From: Sympetrum striolatum
Taxonomy: Eukaryota; Arthropoda; Insecta; Odonata; Libellulidae
Direction of reading: 5' to 3'
NCBI GenBank assembly: GCA_947579665.1
Contig: CANPUZ010000032.1
Span: forward strand, 248,001-312,000
Length of the DNA: 64,000 bases
Shown: positions 35,837 through 49,680 of the stretch, piece after piece
How positions within the stretch are numbered: the stretch's first letter is position 1
How the letters are laid out: each line of letters starts with the position of its first letter
Position numbers and translations under genes: made by a program
Notes under the pieces: model-generated
Databases searched by the model: none
Told to the model about the DNA's origin: nothing
The model's input: the letters and a program-made list of their open reading frames with translations, nothing else

Positions 35837-36610
35837 CGAGTAAAATGTTGCTTGCATACTGCAAGCAGATCGACAACACCATTTTAATGTCGGCAACCTT
35901 TCGGGACGGTCGTAAAAAGAAAAAAAAAATTGGAAATAATCTTAAAATTCGCTGCAATTTTAATCGTCTGGCATCGAACTCGGGTCTTCCTGGTTAACCT
36001 CTTATGCAACATAAAAGAAGATCATCATCTTTAACTATGTATGAAAATTCAAGCAAAAATATGGGCTGCCACTGCCTCAAACGATGTTTTACTTTTCCCT
36101 TATATTCCTTATGAGAGACAAGTTAATGTGATCTGGCATCGAACCCAGGGATAGTATGGTCTTATGAATTTTTTTTCTTAAACAACCTCTTAATATATAT
36201 CATCTAGCTGAGCGAGAAAATCCTTACATTCCGATAAGTGCATCAAAAAAAATAATGAAAAACCATCCCCATGCATTTTAAATGCGGGATTTTTGCATCG
36301 TCCTAGCATCGAACCCAGGACGTTCTTATTAGTAGTCATTAACGTTTTCAATTAGTTCTCGACCATATCTGTAAGCTCCTTGAATTTTGATTCTCTACCT
36401 GTCCGGAAAGTATTATTTAAAAATTTTCGAAAATCCCCGCCATGTATCCTTATGGAGAAAATCGGGACTTTGGGGCCTTCTGGAATCGAACCTATGACAC
36501 CGAGGTTCAATGTCGGCTTTTTCCTGGAGGTTACACGTTATGGCCAATATGTGGTAAAAATTTCAAGGCAGTGGCACTTGTGGAACATGGTTAGAATTTT
36601 GATCCCCTAT
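35837..36610 (-). mobile_element. Copy 20, shortened (four boxes), beta flank
   Basis: Boxes near 35972, 36138, 36305 and 36485: m6, one m3b/m5b, m2 and m1 in mirror image to copy 19 across the orientation switch at 35786-35836. The flank is beta, while copy 19 is alpha, so the two are not a simple inverted duplication. Confidence 0.86.
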
Positions 36611-36664
36611 GAATGTATATATATCTATTATATATAGATGCTTCTCCGGATTCATTCATATATA

Positions 36665-37737
36665 CGAGTAAAATGTATCTTGCATACTGCAAGCAGATCG
36701 GCAATACTAATTTCATATCGGCATCATATCGGAACGCTCCTCAAATGAAAAAAAAAGGATTGAAATTTTTCTTAAAATTCGCTTTAATTTCATCGTCTGG
36801 CATCGAACCCGGTTCTTACTGGTGAACTAACTATGCAGCACAATAGAAGATCATCTCTAACCATGTGTGAAAATTCAAGCAGAAATATTGGCTACAACTG
36901 CCTCAAAAGACGTTCTAATTATCACGAATGTAAATGGCTCTCTGGATTCGAACCAAGGACGATCTTGGAAATCTAAAAGATATTTCTGAAAGTTATTTAT
37001 GATTTCTATCTATATGCAGAATTTCAAATTTCTATATTATTGGGAAAGGTTTCCAAATAATTCCTAAAAATCGGATCAACTACTGATATAAGAGACGCCT
37101 GGTGTCGAACCCAGGAAATATATTTACGCTGTGAATGCACAGTATGATTTCAAAGGACTTGATCTTATTTTGTGCAAAGTTTGAAATCGATATCATGCCG
37201 GGAAGTACCTAAAATTTGTCTCCGTTATCTCCATAAGAAATGCATTGAGGAATGTAAATGGCCCTCTGGGATCGAACCAAGGACCATCAGCGAATACAAA
37301 AAATTTGAATATGAAATAAATTTATAATCTCCAACCTCATGCCGAATTTCAAGTATCCATGCCATCGGGAAAGGGTCCAAAAAAATTCATAAAAATCGCC
37401 ACAATGCATTTTAAACGGCCGATTTTTGCCTCGACCTAGCATCGAACTTAGGATATTTTCCGTAAAACTCATTTATGATTTCGAGAGATCATTACCATAT
37501 ATATAGGCTCCTTGAGTTTTATTTCTCTACCTATCCGGAAAGTATTTTTTTTAAATTCCCGAAAATCACGGCAATGCATTTAAACGGAAAAAATCGGGAC
37601 TTTGGGGCCCTCTGGAATCGAACCTATGACACTGAGGATCAAAGTCGCTTTTTTCCTGGGGGTTTCACGTTATGGCCAATACGTGGTAAAAATTTCGAGT
37701 CAATGACGCCGGTAGTTTAGCCTGTGAATTAGTATCC
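36665..37737 (-). mobile_element. Copy 21, type I alpha
   Basis: Boxes near 36805, 36949, 37106, 37272, 37443 and 37618. The m2-m1 part is close to the corresponding part of plus copy 15. It is followed by (TATCTGGG)2 and a minus module (37760-37795). Confidence 0.87.
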
Positions 37738-37797
37738 TATCTGGGTATCTGGGTATATCATGAATGAATCCGGAGAAGCATCTATATATAATAGATA

Positions 37798-38908
37798 CGA
37801 GTAAAAAGTTGTTTGCATACTGCAAGCACATCGATAACAAAAGTTTTTTGTCGGCATCACATTGAGTGAGTCCTCAAAAGAAAAAAAATGGATGGAAAAT
37901 ATTCTGAATTTCCGCTGCAATTTATTCGTCTGGCATCGAACCCAGGTCTTCCCGGTCATACTTCCTATGCAGCACCATAGAAGATCACTATCTGTAACTA
38001 TGTGTGAAAATTCAAGTAGAAAAATTAACTGCAACTGCCTCAAACGACGTCCTACGTTTCCCTTATATTCCTTATGAGACAAATGTTAATGTGCTCTGGC
38101 ATCGAACCCAGGAATAGTACGGGCATATAGAAATTTTTTTCTAAACCCAATTATTTTCATACATCTTCCAGCCGAGTACGAACTTCCTATCATTTCGAAT
38201 AGTTTATCAAAAAAATGATGAATTACTAAACCAATGTATTTTAAACGGGAGACATATTTGCCGCCCGGCATCGAACCCGGATCTTTCTGGTTATACTTCC
38301 TATGCAACATAATAGAAGATCACTATCTCTAACTATGTGTGAAAATTCGAGCAGAAATATTGGCTGCAACTGCCTCAAACGACGACTTACTTTTCCCTTA
38401 TATTCCTTATGAGAGAAATGTTTATGTGCTCTGGCATCGAACCCAGGAATAGTACGGGCTTAAGAAATTTTTTTTCTTAAACCATTTCTTAATGTATGTC
38501 TTCTAGCTTAGCGAAAAGTTCCTTACATTACGGTAAGTGCATCAAAAAAATTAATTAAAAACTATCCCCATGCATTTTAAATGCGGGATTTTTGCATCGT
38601 CCTATCATCGAACCCAGGACGTTCTCATTAGTAACTATAAATTTTTATAATAGTTCTTGACCATATCTGTAAGCTCCTTGAATTTCGATTCTCCACCTGT
38701 CCGGGAAGTATTATTTAAAAAATTTTAAAAATCGCCACCATGCATCCTTATGGATAAAATCGGGACTTTGGGGCCTTCTGGAATCGAACCCATGACACCG
38801 AGGTTCAATGTCAGCTTTTTCCTGGAGGTTACACGTTATGGCCTATACGTCGTAAAAATTTCAAGTCGTTGGCACTTGTAGAACATGGTTAGAATTTTGA
38901 TCCCCTAT
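37798..38908 (-). mobile_element. Copy 22, type II, beta flank
   Basis: Boxes near 37937, 38104, 38272, 38437, 38611 and 38780. The hairpin is GTTTGCATACTGCAAGC, so one stem pair is weakened. A minus beta module follows (38917-38950). Confidence 0.87.
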
Positions 38909-38954
38909 ATATATATAGGTATATCCGGAGAAACGTCTATATATAATAGATATA

Positions 38955-40027
38955 CGAGTAAAATGTAGCTTGCATACTGCAAGCAGATCGGCAATACTAA
39001 TTTCATATCGGCATCACATCGGGACGGTCCTCATAAGAAAAAAAAAGGATTTAATTTTTTCTTAAAATTCGCTGAAATTTCATCGTCTGGCATCAAACCC
39101 GGGTCTTACTGGAAAACCTACTATGAAACACCATAGAAGATCACCATCTCTAACTATGTGTGAAAATTCAAGCAGAAATATTGGCTACAACTGCCTCAAA
39201 AGACGCTCTAATGTTCACGAATGTAAATGGCTCTCGGGACTCGAACCAAGGACGATCCATGAAATTTAAAAAATGTTACTGAAAGTTATTAATGATCTCA
39301 ATCTATATGCCAAATTTCAATTTTCTTTATTATTGGGAAAGGTTTCAAAATAATTCCTTAAAATCGGATCTACATCTGATTGCAGAGACACCTGGTGTCG
39401 AACCCAGGACACATTGATAGCTATGAATGCATAGTTTGATTTGTTAAGACTGGTTCTTCTATCATGCTAAGTTTTAAGTCAATAGCATGCCGGGAAGTAC
39501 CTAAAATTTGTTTCCGTTATCTCCGTAAGAAATGCATTGAGGAATATATATGTCCCTCTGGGATCGAACCAAGGACCATCAGCGAATATGTAAAATTCGA
39601 TTATTATATATTTTTATGGTATCTAACCTCAAACCAAATTTCAAGTTTCCATGCCATTGGAAAAGGGGCCAAAAAAAATCTTAAAAATCGCCACAATGCA
39701 TTTTAAACGGCAGATTTTTGCATCGACCTAGCATCGAGCCCAGGTTATTTTCCGTAAAACTCATATATGTTTTCGATAGATCATGACCATATATAAAGGC
39801 TCCTAGAGTTTCGATTCTCTACCTATCCGGGAAGTATTTTATTTTAATTCCTGAAAATCAAAGCAATGCATTTAAACGGGAAAAATCGGGACTTTGGGGC
39901 CCTCTGGAATCGAACCCATGACACTGAGGATCAAAATCAATTTTTTTGGCGGTTTATTGTTATGGCCAATACGCGGTAAAAATTTGAACTCAATCACGCT
40001 TGTGGTTTAGGCTGTGAATTTGTATCC
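38955..40027 (-). mobile_element. Copy 23, type I alpha
   Basis: Boxes near 39093 (CATCAAACCC, one change), 39242, 39400, 39562, 39736 (CATCGAGCCC, one change) and 39910. Confidence 0.87.
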
Positions 40028-40065
40028 TATCTATCTATATACCTATCTATATACCTATCTATATA

Positions 40066-41140
40066 CGAGTAAAATGTTGCTTGCATACTGCAAGCAGATC
40101 GACAACACTATTTTCATGTTGGCATCATATCGGGACGGCCATCAAAAAAAAAAAAAGGATTGAAATTTTTCTTAAAATTCGCTGAAATTCTATCGTCTGG
40201 CATCGAACCCGGGTCTTTACTGTGAACTTACTATGCAGCACAATAGAACATTACCATCTCTAACTATGTGTGAAAAATCAAGCAGAAATATGGGCTACAA
40301 CTGCCTCAAAAGACGTTCTAATTTTCACGAATTTAAATGGCTCTCTGGATTCGAACCAAGGACGATCATGGAAATCTAAAAAAATGTTTTTGAAAGTTAT
40401 TTATAATCTCTATCGATATGCTGAATTTGAAGTTTCTATACCATTGGCAAAGGTTTCAAAATAATTCCTAAAATCGGATAAACTTCTGATTTCAGAGACA
40501 CCTGGTGTCGACCCCAGGACACATTGATGGCTGTGAATGCACTGTTTGATTTGTATTGACTTAATCTTTCTATATGCAAAGTTTGAAGTCGATATCATGT
40601 CGGAAAGTACCTAAAATTTGTTTCCGTTATCTCCGTAAGAAATGCATTGAGGAATGTAAATGTCCCTCTGGGATCGAACCAAGGACCATCAGCGAATATG
40701 TAAAATTAGATTATGATACATTTTTATGGTATCTAACCTCATACCGAATTTCAAGTTTCTATGCTATCGGAAAAGGGTCCAAAAAATTCTTAAAAATCGC
40801 CACAATGCATTTTAAACAGCCGATTTTTGCCCCGACCTAGCATCGAACCAAGGATAATATTCGTAGATGTCTTTATGGTTTCCTTTAGATTTGCACGGCA
40901 TCTAGCGGTCCCTTGAATTTCAAATCTCTCCTTTTCCGGGAAGTGCCTCAAAAAAATTTTCGAAAATCCCCGCCATGTATCCTTATGGAGAAAATCGGGA
41001 CTTTGGGGCCTTCTGGAATCGAACCCATGACACCGAGGTTCAATGTCGGCTTTTTCCTGGAGGTTACACGTCATGGCCATAACGTGCTAAAAATTTCAAG
41101 TCGTTGGCACTTGTGGAACATGGTTAGAATTTTGATCCCC
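40066..41140 (-). mobile_element. Copy 24, type I beta
   Basis: Six type I boxes, with m4a reading TCGACCCC (40510). A minus beta module follows (41151-41178). It is close to plus copies 35 and 36, with shared m1 and m2 variants. Confidence 0.87.
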
Positions 41141-41183
41141 TATATATATATAGGTATATCCGGAGAAGCGTCTATATCTATTA

Positions 41184-42260
41184 CGAGTAAAATGTAGCTT
41201 GCATACTGCAAGCAGATTGGCAATACTAATTTCATATTAGCATAATATCGGGACGGTCCTCAAAATCAAAAAAAAGGATTGAAATTTTTCTTAAAATTCG
41301 CTGACAATTCTACGTCTGCCATCGAACCCGGGTCTTTACTGTGAGATTCTCTGCAGAAAAAAGGAAGATCACCATCTCTAGCTATGTGTGAAAATTCAAG
41401 CAGAAATATTGGCTAAAACTGTCTCAAAAGACGTTCAAATTTCACGAATGTAAAGTGTTCTTTGGATTCGAACCAAGGACGATCATGGGAATCTAAAAAA
41501 TGTTTCTGAAAGTTATTTATGATCTCTATCTATATGCCGATTTTCAAGTTTCTATATTATTGGGAAAGGTTTCAAAATAATTCCTAAAAATCGGATCAAC
41601 TTCTGATTGCAGAGACACCTGGTGTCGAACCCAGGACACATTGATAGCCGTGAATGCCCAGTTTGATTTTAAAGGACTTGCTCTACTAACATGCAAAGTT
41701 TGAAGTCGATAGCATGCCGGGAAGTGCCTAAATTTTGTTTCCGTTATCTCCGTAAGAAATGCATTGAGAAATGCAAGTGGCCCTCTGGGATCGAACCAAG
41801 GACCATCAGCGAATACGTAAAATTTGATTATGAAACATATTCATGATGTCTATCCTCGTGCCGAGTTTCAAGTATCTATGATATCGGGAAAGGATCCAAA
41901 AAAAATCTTCAAAATCGCCGCAATGCATTTTAAACGGCCGATATTTGCCCCGACCCAGCATCGAACCATGGACCATGTTCGGCGATGTCCTTTTTATTTT
42001 CGTTGGATATCCACGGCATCTAGCGATCCCTCGAATTTCAATTTTCTACCTTTCTGAGAAGTGCCTCAAAAACATTTTCGAAAATCTTCACCATATATCG
42101 TTATGGGGAAAATCGGGACTTTGGGGCCTTCTGGAATCGAACTCATGACACTGAGGTTCAAAGTCGGATTTTTTCTGGAGGTTACACGATATGGCAAATA
42201 GGTCGTAAAAATTTCAAGTCAGTGGCACTTGTGGAACATGGTTAGACTTTTGATGCCCTA
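41184..42260 (-). mobile_element. Copy 25, type I beta
   Basis: Boxes near 41320, 41468, 41626, 41789, 41961 and 42137. The flank is followed by (GAAT)n/(GAGT)n and a minus beta module (42290-42320). Confidence 0.87.
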
Positions 42261-42325
42261 TGAATGAATGAATGAGTGAGTGTGTATATAGGTATATCCG
42301 GAGAAGCGTCTATATATAATAGATA

Positions 42326-43402
42326 CGAGTAAAATGTAGCTTGCATACTGCAAGCAGATCGACAACACTAATTTTATATCGGCATCATATCGGGTCGGTC
42401 CTTAATAGAAAAAAAAAGGATTGAAATATTTCTTCAAAATCGCTGAAATTTCATCGTCTGGCAATGAACCCGGGTCTCTCTGGTGAACTTACTATGCAGC
42501 ACAATAGAAGATCACCGATTCTAACTATGTGTTAAAATTCAAGCAGAAATATTTGGCTACAACTGCCTCAAAAGACGTTTTAATTTTCACGAATGTAAAT
42601 GGCTCTCTGGATTCGAACCAAGGACGATCTTGGAAATCTAAAACATGTTTCTAAAAGTTATTTATGATCTCTATCTATATGCCAAATTTCAAGTTTCTAT
42701 ATTGTTGGGAAAGGTTTAAAAATAATTCCTAAAAATCGGATCAATTTCTGAATGCAGAGACACCTGGTGTCGAAGCCAGGAAATACTGTAAGCTGTGAAT
42801 GCAAAGTTTGATTTGTAAGGACTGGCTTTTCTATCATGCAAAGTTTGATGTCGATAGCATGCCGGGAAGTTCCTTAATTTTGTTTCCGTTATCACCGTAA
42901 GAAATGCATTGAGAAGTGCAAATGGCCCTCTGGGATCGAACCATGAACCATCAGCGAACATCTAAAATTTGATTATGATATATATTCATGATATCTATCG
43001 ACGTGCCGAGTTTCAAGTATCCATGTTATCGGGAAAGGATCCAAAAAAAATCTTAAAAATCGCCGCAATGCATTTTAAACGGCTGATTTTTGCACCGACC
43101 TAGCATCGAACCATGGACAAAATTCGAAGATGTCTTTTTGATTTTCGTTGGATATGCACGGCTTCTAGCGGTCCCTCGAATTTCAATTCTCTCCTTTTCC
43201 GGAAAGGGCCTCAAAAAAATTTTGGAAAATTCCCGCCATGTATTCTTATGGGGAAAATCGCGACTTTGGGGCCTTCTGGAATCGAACCCATGGCACCGAG
43301 TTTCAAAATCACATTTTTTCTGGTGGTTACACGTTATGGCCAATACGTCGTAAAAATTTCAAGTCAATCACGCTTGTGGTTTAGGCTGTGAATTAGTATC
43401 CT
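42326..43402 (-). mobile_element. Copy 26, type I, alpha flank
   Basis: Boxes near 42463 (AATGAACCC, degraded), 42612, 42770 (TCGAAGCC), 42938, 43105 and 43280. A minus alpha module follows at 43424-43455. Confidence 0.87.
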
Positions 43403-43460
43403 ATCTATCTATCTAGGTATATACATGAATGAATCCGGAGAAGCATCTATATATCTATTA

Positions 43461-44557
43461 CGAGTAAAATGTTGCTTGCATACTGCAAGCAGATCGACAA
43501 CACTAATTTCATATCGGCATCATATCGGGACGGACATCAAAAAAAAAAATTCAAAATATTCGTAGAATTCGCTGCAATTTTATCGCCTGGCAGCGAACCC
43601 CGGTCTTCCTGGTGTACTTACTATGCAGCAAAATAGAAGATTACCATATCAAACTATGTGTGAAAATTCAATCAAAACTATTAGGTGCAACTACCTCAAA
43701 CGACGTCCTACTATTCACATACACTCCTTATTTGAGAAATTATAATGTGCTCTGGCATCGAACCCAGGAACAGCATGGTCTTATCTATTTTTTTTCTTAA
43801 ACAAAGTGTTAATATACATCTTCCATCTAAGCAAGAGCTCCCTTACATATCGATAAATGCATAAAAAAATTATGAAAAGATACCCCATAGTATTATATAT
43901 GGGGGATATTTTTACCGCCCGGCATCGAACCCGGGTCTTTCAGGCAATACTTTCTATGCAGCACAACAGAAAAACACCATCTCTAACCGCGCATGCAAAT
44001 TCAAGCAGAAATATTGGTTACACCTGCCTCAAATGACGTCCTACTTTTCCTTTATATTCCTTATGAGAGAAACGTTATTGTGCTCTGGCTTCGAACCCAG
44101 GAACAGTACGGTCTTATGAAAATTTTTTTCTAAAACTTATTCGTACCATACATCTTCCAGCCAAGCACGAACATCCTATCATTTCGATAAGTGCATCTAA
44201 AAAAATAATGAAAAACGGCTCCCATGTATTTTAAAGGGCAGATCTTTGCATCGTCCTAGCATCGAACCCAGGATAACTTTTGTAAAAGTCATTGATGTTT
44301 TCGAAAGTCCAAGACCATAAATATAGGCACCTTGAGTTTTACTTCTCTACCTATCCGGAAAGTATTATTTTTAAATTCCCGAAAATCACGGCAATGCATT
44401 CAAACGGGAAAAATCGGGACTTTGGGGCTCACTGGAATCGAACCTATGACACTGAGGATCAAAGTCTCTTTTTTCCTGGGGGTTTCACGTTATGGCCAAT
44501 ATGTCATAAAAATTTCAGATCAATGACGCTTGTAGTTTAGGCTGTGAATTTGTATCC
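43461..44557 (-). mobile_element. Copy 27, type II alpha, recent subfamily
   Basis: Near-identical to copy 28 (period 1171 bp), and to copies 12 and 33 in the other orientation. The m6 box carries CAGCGAACCCC. Confidence 0.9.
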
Positions 44558-44628
44558 TATCTATCTATCTATCTATATAGGTATATATATGAATGAATCC
44601 GGAGAAGCATCTATATATAATAGATATA

Positions 44629-45728
44629 CGAGTAAAATGTAGCTTGCATACTGCAAGCAGATCGACAACACTAATTTCATATCGGCATCATATCGGGACG
44701 GACATCAAAAGAAAAAAAAATTCAAAATATTCGTAGAATTCGCTGCAATTTAATCACCTGGCAGCGAACCCCGGTCTTCCTGGTGTACTTACTATGCAGC
44801 AAAATAGAAAATTACCATATCAAACTATGTGTGAAAATTCAAGCAAAACTATTAGGTGCAACTACCTCAAACGACGTCCTACTATTCACATACACTCCTT
44901 ATTTGAGAAATTATAATGTGCTCTGGCATCGAACCCAGGAACAGCATGGTCTTATCTATTTTTTTTCTTAAACAAAGTGTTAATATACATCTTCCATCTA
45001 AGCAAGAGCTCCCTTACATATCGATAAATGCATTAAAAAAATATGAAAAGATACCCCATAGTATTATATATGGGTGATATTTTTACCGCCCGGCATCGAA
45101 CCCGGGTCTTTCAGGCAATACTTTCTATGCAGCACAAAAGAAAAACACCATCTCTAACCGCGTATGCAAATTCAAGCAGAAATATTGGTTACAACTGCCA
45201 CAAATGACGTCCTACTTTTCCTTTATATTCCTTATGAGAGAAACGTTATTGTGCTCTGGCTTCGAACCCAGGAACAGTACGGTCTTATGAAAATTTTTTT
45301 CTAAAACTTATTCGTACCATACATCTTCCAGCCAAGCACGAACATCCTATCATTTCGATAAGTGCATCTAAAAAAATAATGAAAAACGGCTCCCATGTAT
45401 TTTAAAGGGCAGATCTTTGCATCGTCCTAGCATCGAACCCAGGATAACTTTTGTAAAAGTCATTGATGTTTTCGAAAGTCCAAGACCATAAATATAGGCA
45501 CCTTGAGTTTTACTTCTCTACCTATCCGGAAAATATTTTTTTTTAATTCCCGAAAATCACGGCAATGCATTCAAACGGGAAAAATCGGGACTTTAAGGCC
45601 CTCTGGAATCGAACCTATGACACTGAGGATCAAAGTCTCTTTTTTCCTGGGGGTTTCACGTTATGGCCAATATGTCATAAAAATTTCAGATCAATGACGC
45701 TTGTAGTTTAGGCTGTGAATTTGTATCC
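44629..45728 (-). mobile_element. Copy 28, type II alpha, recent subfamily
   Basis: Tandem neighbour of copy 27 with only scattered single-base differences. The minus module 44590-44624 precedes it and belongs to copy 27's 5' side. Confidence 0.9.
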
Positions 45729-45755
45729 TATCTATCTATCTATCTATATCTATTA

Positions 45756-45943
45756 CGAGTAAAATATTGCTTGCATACTGCAAGCAGATCGACAACACTA
45801 ATTTCATATCGGCATCATATCGGGACGGACATCAAAAGAAAAAAAAATTCAAAATATTCGTAGAATTCGCTGCAATTTAATCGCCTGGCAGCGAACCCCG
45901 GTCTTCCTGGTGTACTTACTATGCAGCAAAACAGAAGATAACC
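45756..45943 (-). mobile_element. Copy 29, 3'-end fragment of the recent subfamily
   Basis: Hairpin, leader and m6 box (CAGCGAACCCC, 45890) are present, then homology stops in ACAGAAGATAACCATATAGC at a microsatellite, just before the divergent copy 30. Confidence 0.85.
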
Positions 45944-46009
45944 ATATAGCTATATATATGAACTAGTAAATGGGTGCTTGCAAACTGCAAGCAAACCAAA
46001 TCTTTAAGG

Positions 46010-48242
46010 GATACCCTGAGTTATCGGTATATATGTTATATTTATGTTTCTTTTTAATTATACCACGGTCTATCGTATACATAATTTTGAAATGTGAGAT
46101 CGAGATTCATCAAATAATATAATAGCAGACTAATTATTTTGAAAGTATTTCACGTTTAATTGATACCGGAGTTTGGAGCTGAGACCTTAGGCTGGGTGGC
46201 CACCAAATGCGAAGCGATGGTATGTTGAGCGAAGTTACGCTGAGTGGACTACGCTTTCACAATAGAATCTATACTTTTTAATGCAGCTACGGCCACCGGA
46301 TACGAAGCAGAGTTGAGCTGAAAATAGTGACGTCACTCTGCTTCGCAAGGCACATCTTCCGAACGGTCGTGGTTCGTGCAGAAGCGAAGTCAGCTTCCCC
46401 CTCCACAGCTCTCAACGTGATAGTGGTGGAGGGGGGAGCCTATCGCTTCTTTCATCGGCAGTGTGAAAAATTCACATTTATAAGCTTGAAAGGTGTGATT
46501 AATTCCCAATTACAGCTGTCTTTCAGAAACATTAATGTAATAATTGATGAACGATTCAATTTCACAAAAAGTATACACTTTGTCAATCTATGATAATTGT
46601 GATCGGACACCTAATGTAATGACTTCCAATGTGGTTACACTTCAATTAAATCCTAATTTAAGATATTCACTCTTTCCGAGACATATACCCGTCAGCAAAA
46701 GTAAGACGATGTATGAAGAGTTAAGAAAAATTGAATTGCCATGCTTACGTGAGTAAAGTGATTTATATTTTTGATGCTCTTTACAAAATAATTTATCTAT
46801 GTATTAATATTAAGCTAAGAACTATTTATACTATCAGTTCCGTCATTACGAAATGAAAAGTGTATTCGAGTGAGGTACGAACGATAGGAAACTTGTATAC
46901 TATTAGCGAAATAGATAAATTCGTGTCCAATGGCTGTAAATAAAATCTTAATTAAAGTGTGCCAGCATAATATTGTGACAGAATCCGTCTCTTGCGGAAA
47001 TTCTGTGATTTAACCGTAATCAGAAAATTGAATTCTCAGTCGGCAACTAAAGGCTAATCTTACGCCATCTTATTATTTTACAGAGGAATCGCTTCGCTCA
47101 GCTCAGCTCCTCTTCCAATTGCCGACCCTCGGAAACTAAAACTTCGCTACGATTCGCTCCGCGTCACTTTGTCCAGCTCAGCGCCGCTTCGCATTCGGTG
47201 GCCACCTGGCTTAATGAATACGCATACGTAAAATTAAATTTAGGAAATACGCCAAAAAAAGAATGAATTTGATGAAGTTAATGACGTAAGGCACAATGTA
47301 TTAATTGTGTACTATGTATTAATTTAAAAAAACATAGAAAAAGAACTTAATTTTAAATTCTGTTTGGAGAGGCTGACAGAATAATTATATGCAATCAAAA
47401 TAGAAAAGACGAAACATGTTAATACAACGCCATAAAGTAGGAATCGGAAAAGCCATGGCAAAGGAACTTTTTAGTCATAATTCAGTATATGATAAATGCA
47501 TTGGGTTAAGTGAGAATAAAGTGAAATACTATTACTAAACTGTAGTGGTCGTGTTGCTAATGATTCGTATTGTTTGCAGCTATATTATTTCTAAAGATTG
47601 TCGTTAAAACTATTAATTTACATTAATATTCAGAAATTAATATTTTTGGATTATGTAAATTTCAGTTGTACTTACTTTCACTCAGGTACTGGTAGACTTG
47701 ATCCGGTATAATACTTACTTCGCCAGTAACTAATGAGAATGTTCAGCTAAATTGCTCTCCAATGGAACTTTGTTGTCTGAATTCAGTAAATAAATGATAA
47801 ATGGATTTGGTTGAGTTAGCTATGAAGTGCAATATCACTAAACTGTAGTGGTCTTGATGCTAATGATTCGTAATGTTTGTAGTTACATTATTTCTAAAGA
47901 TTGTTGGAAAAAATATTAATTTCATTAATATTCTGAAATTATTATTTTAAGACTATGAAAATTTCAGTTGTAGTTACTTTTACTCAGGTACAATACTTAC
48001 TTCGCCTTTAACGAATGAGAATTTATAATCAAATTCCTTACCTATTCCCCCTAAATAGATTCAGTATAGAATTTTCAACTTCATCCTCGAATAATCTCAC
48101 TACTTAGATGATTTTTCCGATTATCTTCGTTGGTACATGGTCCTCCACATAAACTTATGTTATCACAGTATGTATTCCCGAATAATTCATTGACCGTGCA
48201 CATATTCGCTGTCCATTTTGAAAAAATTACATTTTTCAACCT
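46010..48242 (+). repeat. Tandem unit 1 inside copy 30 (interrupted by TIR element)
   Basis: Blocks such as AATTATACCACGGTCTAT, GAGATCGAGATTCATCAAAT and AATACGCATACGTAAAATTA recur in order about 1.2-1.4 kb later. About 1.2 kb of unit length remains after removing the insertion at 46190-47210. Within it, a block around CACTAAACTGTAGTGGTC is itself duplicated (47530 and 47830). Confidence 0.65.
46190..47210. mobile_element. Non-autonomous TIR transposon, PIF/Harbinger-like
   Basis: The left end GGCTGGGTGGCCACCAAATG and the right end (inverse) GCCAGGTGGCCACCGAATG form imperfect TIRs continuing GCGAAGCG. TTA lies on both sides (46187-46189, 47211-47213). The paralogous tandem unit at about 48385-48405 lacks the insert and reads AAATTAATTAATACGC, an empty site. 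A TTA duplication suggests PIF/Harbinger, though the family is uncertain. Many GCGAAGC motifs occur at both ends. Internal open frames (46327-46756) show no known transposase. Confidence 0.6.
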
Positions 48243-49680
48243 TCAGTAATAACATATATGAAAAGAAAACTTTTTTAATTATACCACTGTATATTTTATA
48301 CATACTTTTCAAATGAGTGAGATCGAGATTCACCAAATAATATGATAGTAAAATAATTATTTCGAAAGCCTTTCACGTTTCTGTGAGACGGGAAATTAAT
48401 TAATACGCATTCGTAAAATTATATTAAGGAAATACGCCAAACACAGTAAAGTTAAAACAAAAATCAGCATAAGATAAAAATGCGGAAAATAAATAGACGA
48501 TTACCTGTGAAGTATTCGGTTCAGTGCAAGACTTAATGCAATTGAATCCTATGTTCATTAAATAGCGCCTACCACGACAATGAGCTCCGTTTCTAATTAA
48601 ATAAACAAATAGACAATAGGCAACGTAATTATGTAAATAGTTTTAAAGAACGTAGAAAAAGAACTTTATTCTAAAGCCCATTTGGAGAGATGGGAAAATA
48701 ATATTCATACAATGATGCATGCAAAAATTGTTTATACTAACGAAAAATTATCCAGCGAACACGAAGAACGACGTAATCAGAAGGTCGTTCAAGGAAATCA
48801 GTTTATTTTATTAGTAGATTTTTGTTATTCATTTTGATGAAAGTTGAATTACGTAATATGCTACGTACTAATTGTGTGCTACGTATTAATTAAAGAAAAC
48901 GTAGAAAAAGAACAATTTTAAATTCTCTTTGGAAAGTATGACAGAATAATTATATTTAATTAAAATAGAAAAGAAGAAACATAATAGGCATGTAATAAAA
49001 AGCACAGAAACTCACTCACGAAAAGCAATCCACCATATACGTAGAACAACGATATCCTAACATCGTTCAATGATACCATGTATTTCCTGAGTAGATATTT
49101 GTTGTTCATTTAGATGAAAGTTACAATTTCTTGATATTCAATGATAACATGGTCCTTCAAGAAAGGCGGGTAGCAATGGGTTTAGTTGCCGTTCTGAGCT
49201 TTTCGGTGACAATATATTACAATGTATATAGTACGAAAGTGAAACATGCATGGAACTTTTTAGTCTGAGTTCAGTATATGATAAATGTATTTGGTTAAGT
49301 GAGCTATGAAATATAATATACTACTAAACTAAAGTGTTCGTTAAACTAATGATTTGTATTGCTTGCAGTTATGTTATTTCTAAATACTGTTGTTAAACCT
49401 TTTAATTTACAATAATATCCCTATTTATTAATTTATATTAATATCAATGTACTTCATTCTATAATAATCTCACTACTTACATGACTTTTCCGATTATCTT
49501 CGTTGATAAATAGTCTCGTATCCTATACATAAACTTATGTTATCACAGCATGCATTCACGATTGATTCATTGACTGTGCAGATATCTACTGTCTATTTTG
49601 ATGAAATTTACATTTGTCAGCATTCAGTAATAACATATATCGAAGGAAACATTTAAAATAATTAAAAATGAATCAAACCT
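48243..49680 (+). repeat. Tandem unit 2 inside copy 30
   Basis: It starts CAGTAATAACATATATGAAA; the same start recurs at 49622 (CAGTAATAACATATATCGAA), giving a period of about 1375 bp. The AACGTAGAAAAAGAAC block occurs at 47325, 48650 and 48900. AT-rich, no coding potential seen. Confidence 0.6.

Noticed and set aside
46327..46756. Possible transposase in the TIR element
   Set aside because: The two frames do not resemble any known transposase or each other, and are short. The element looks non-autonomous.
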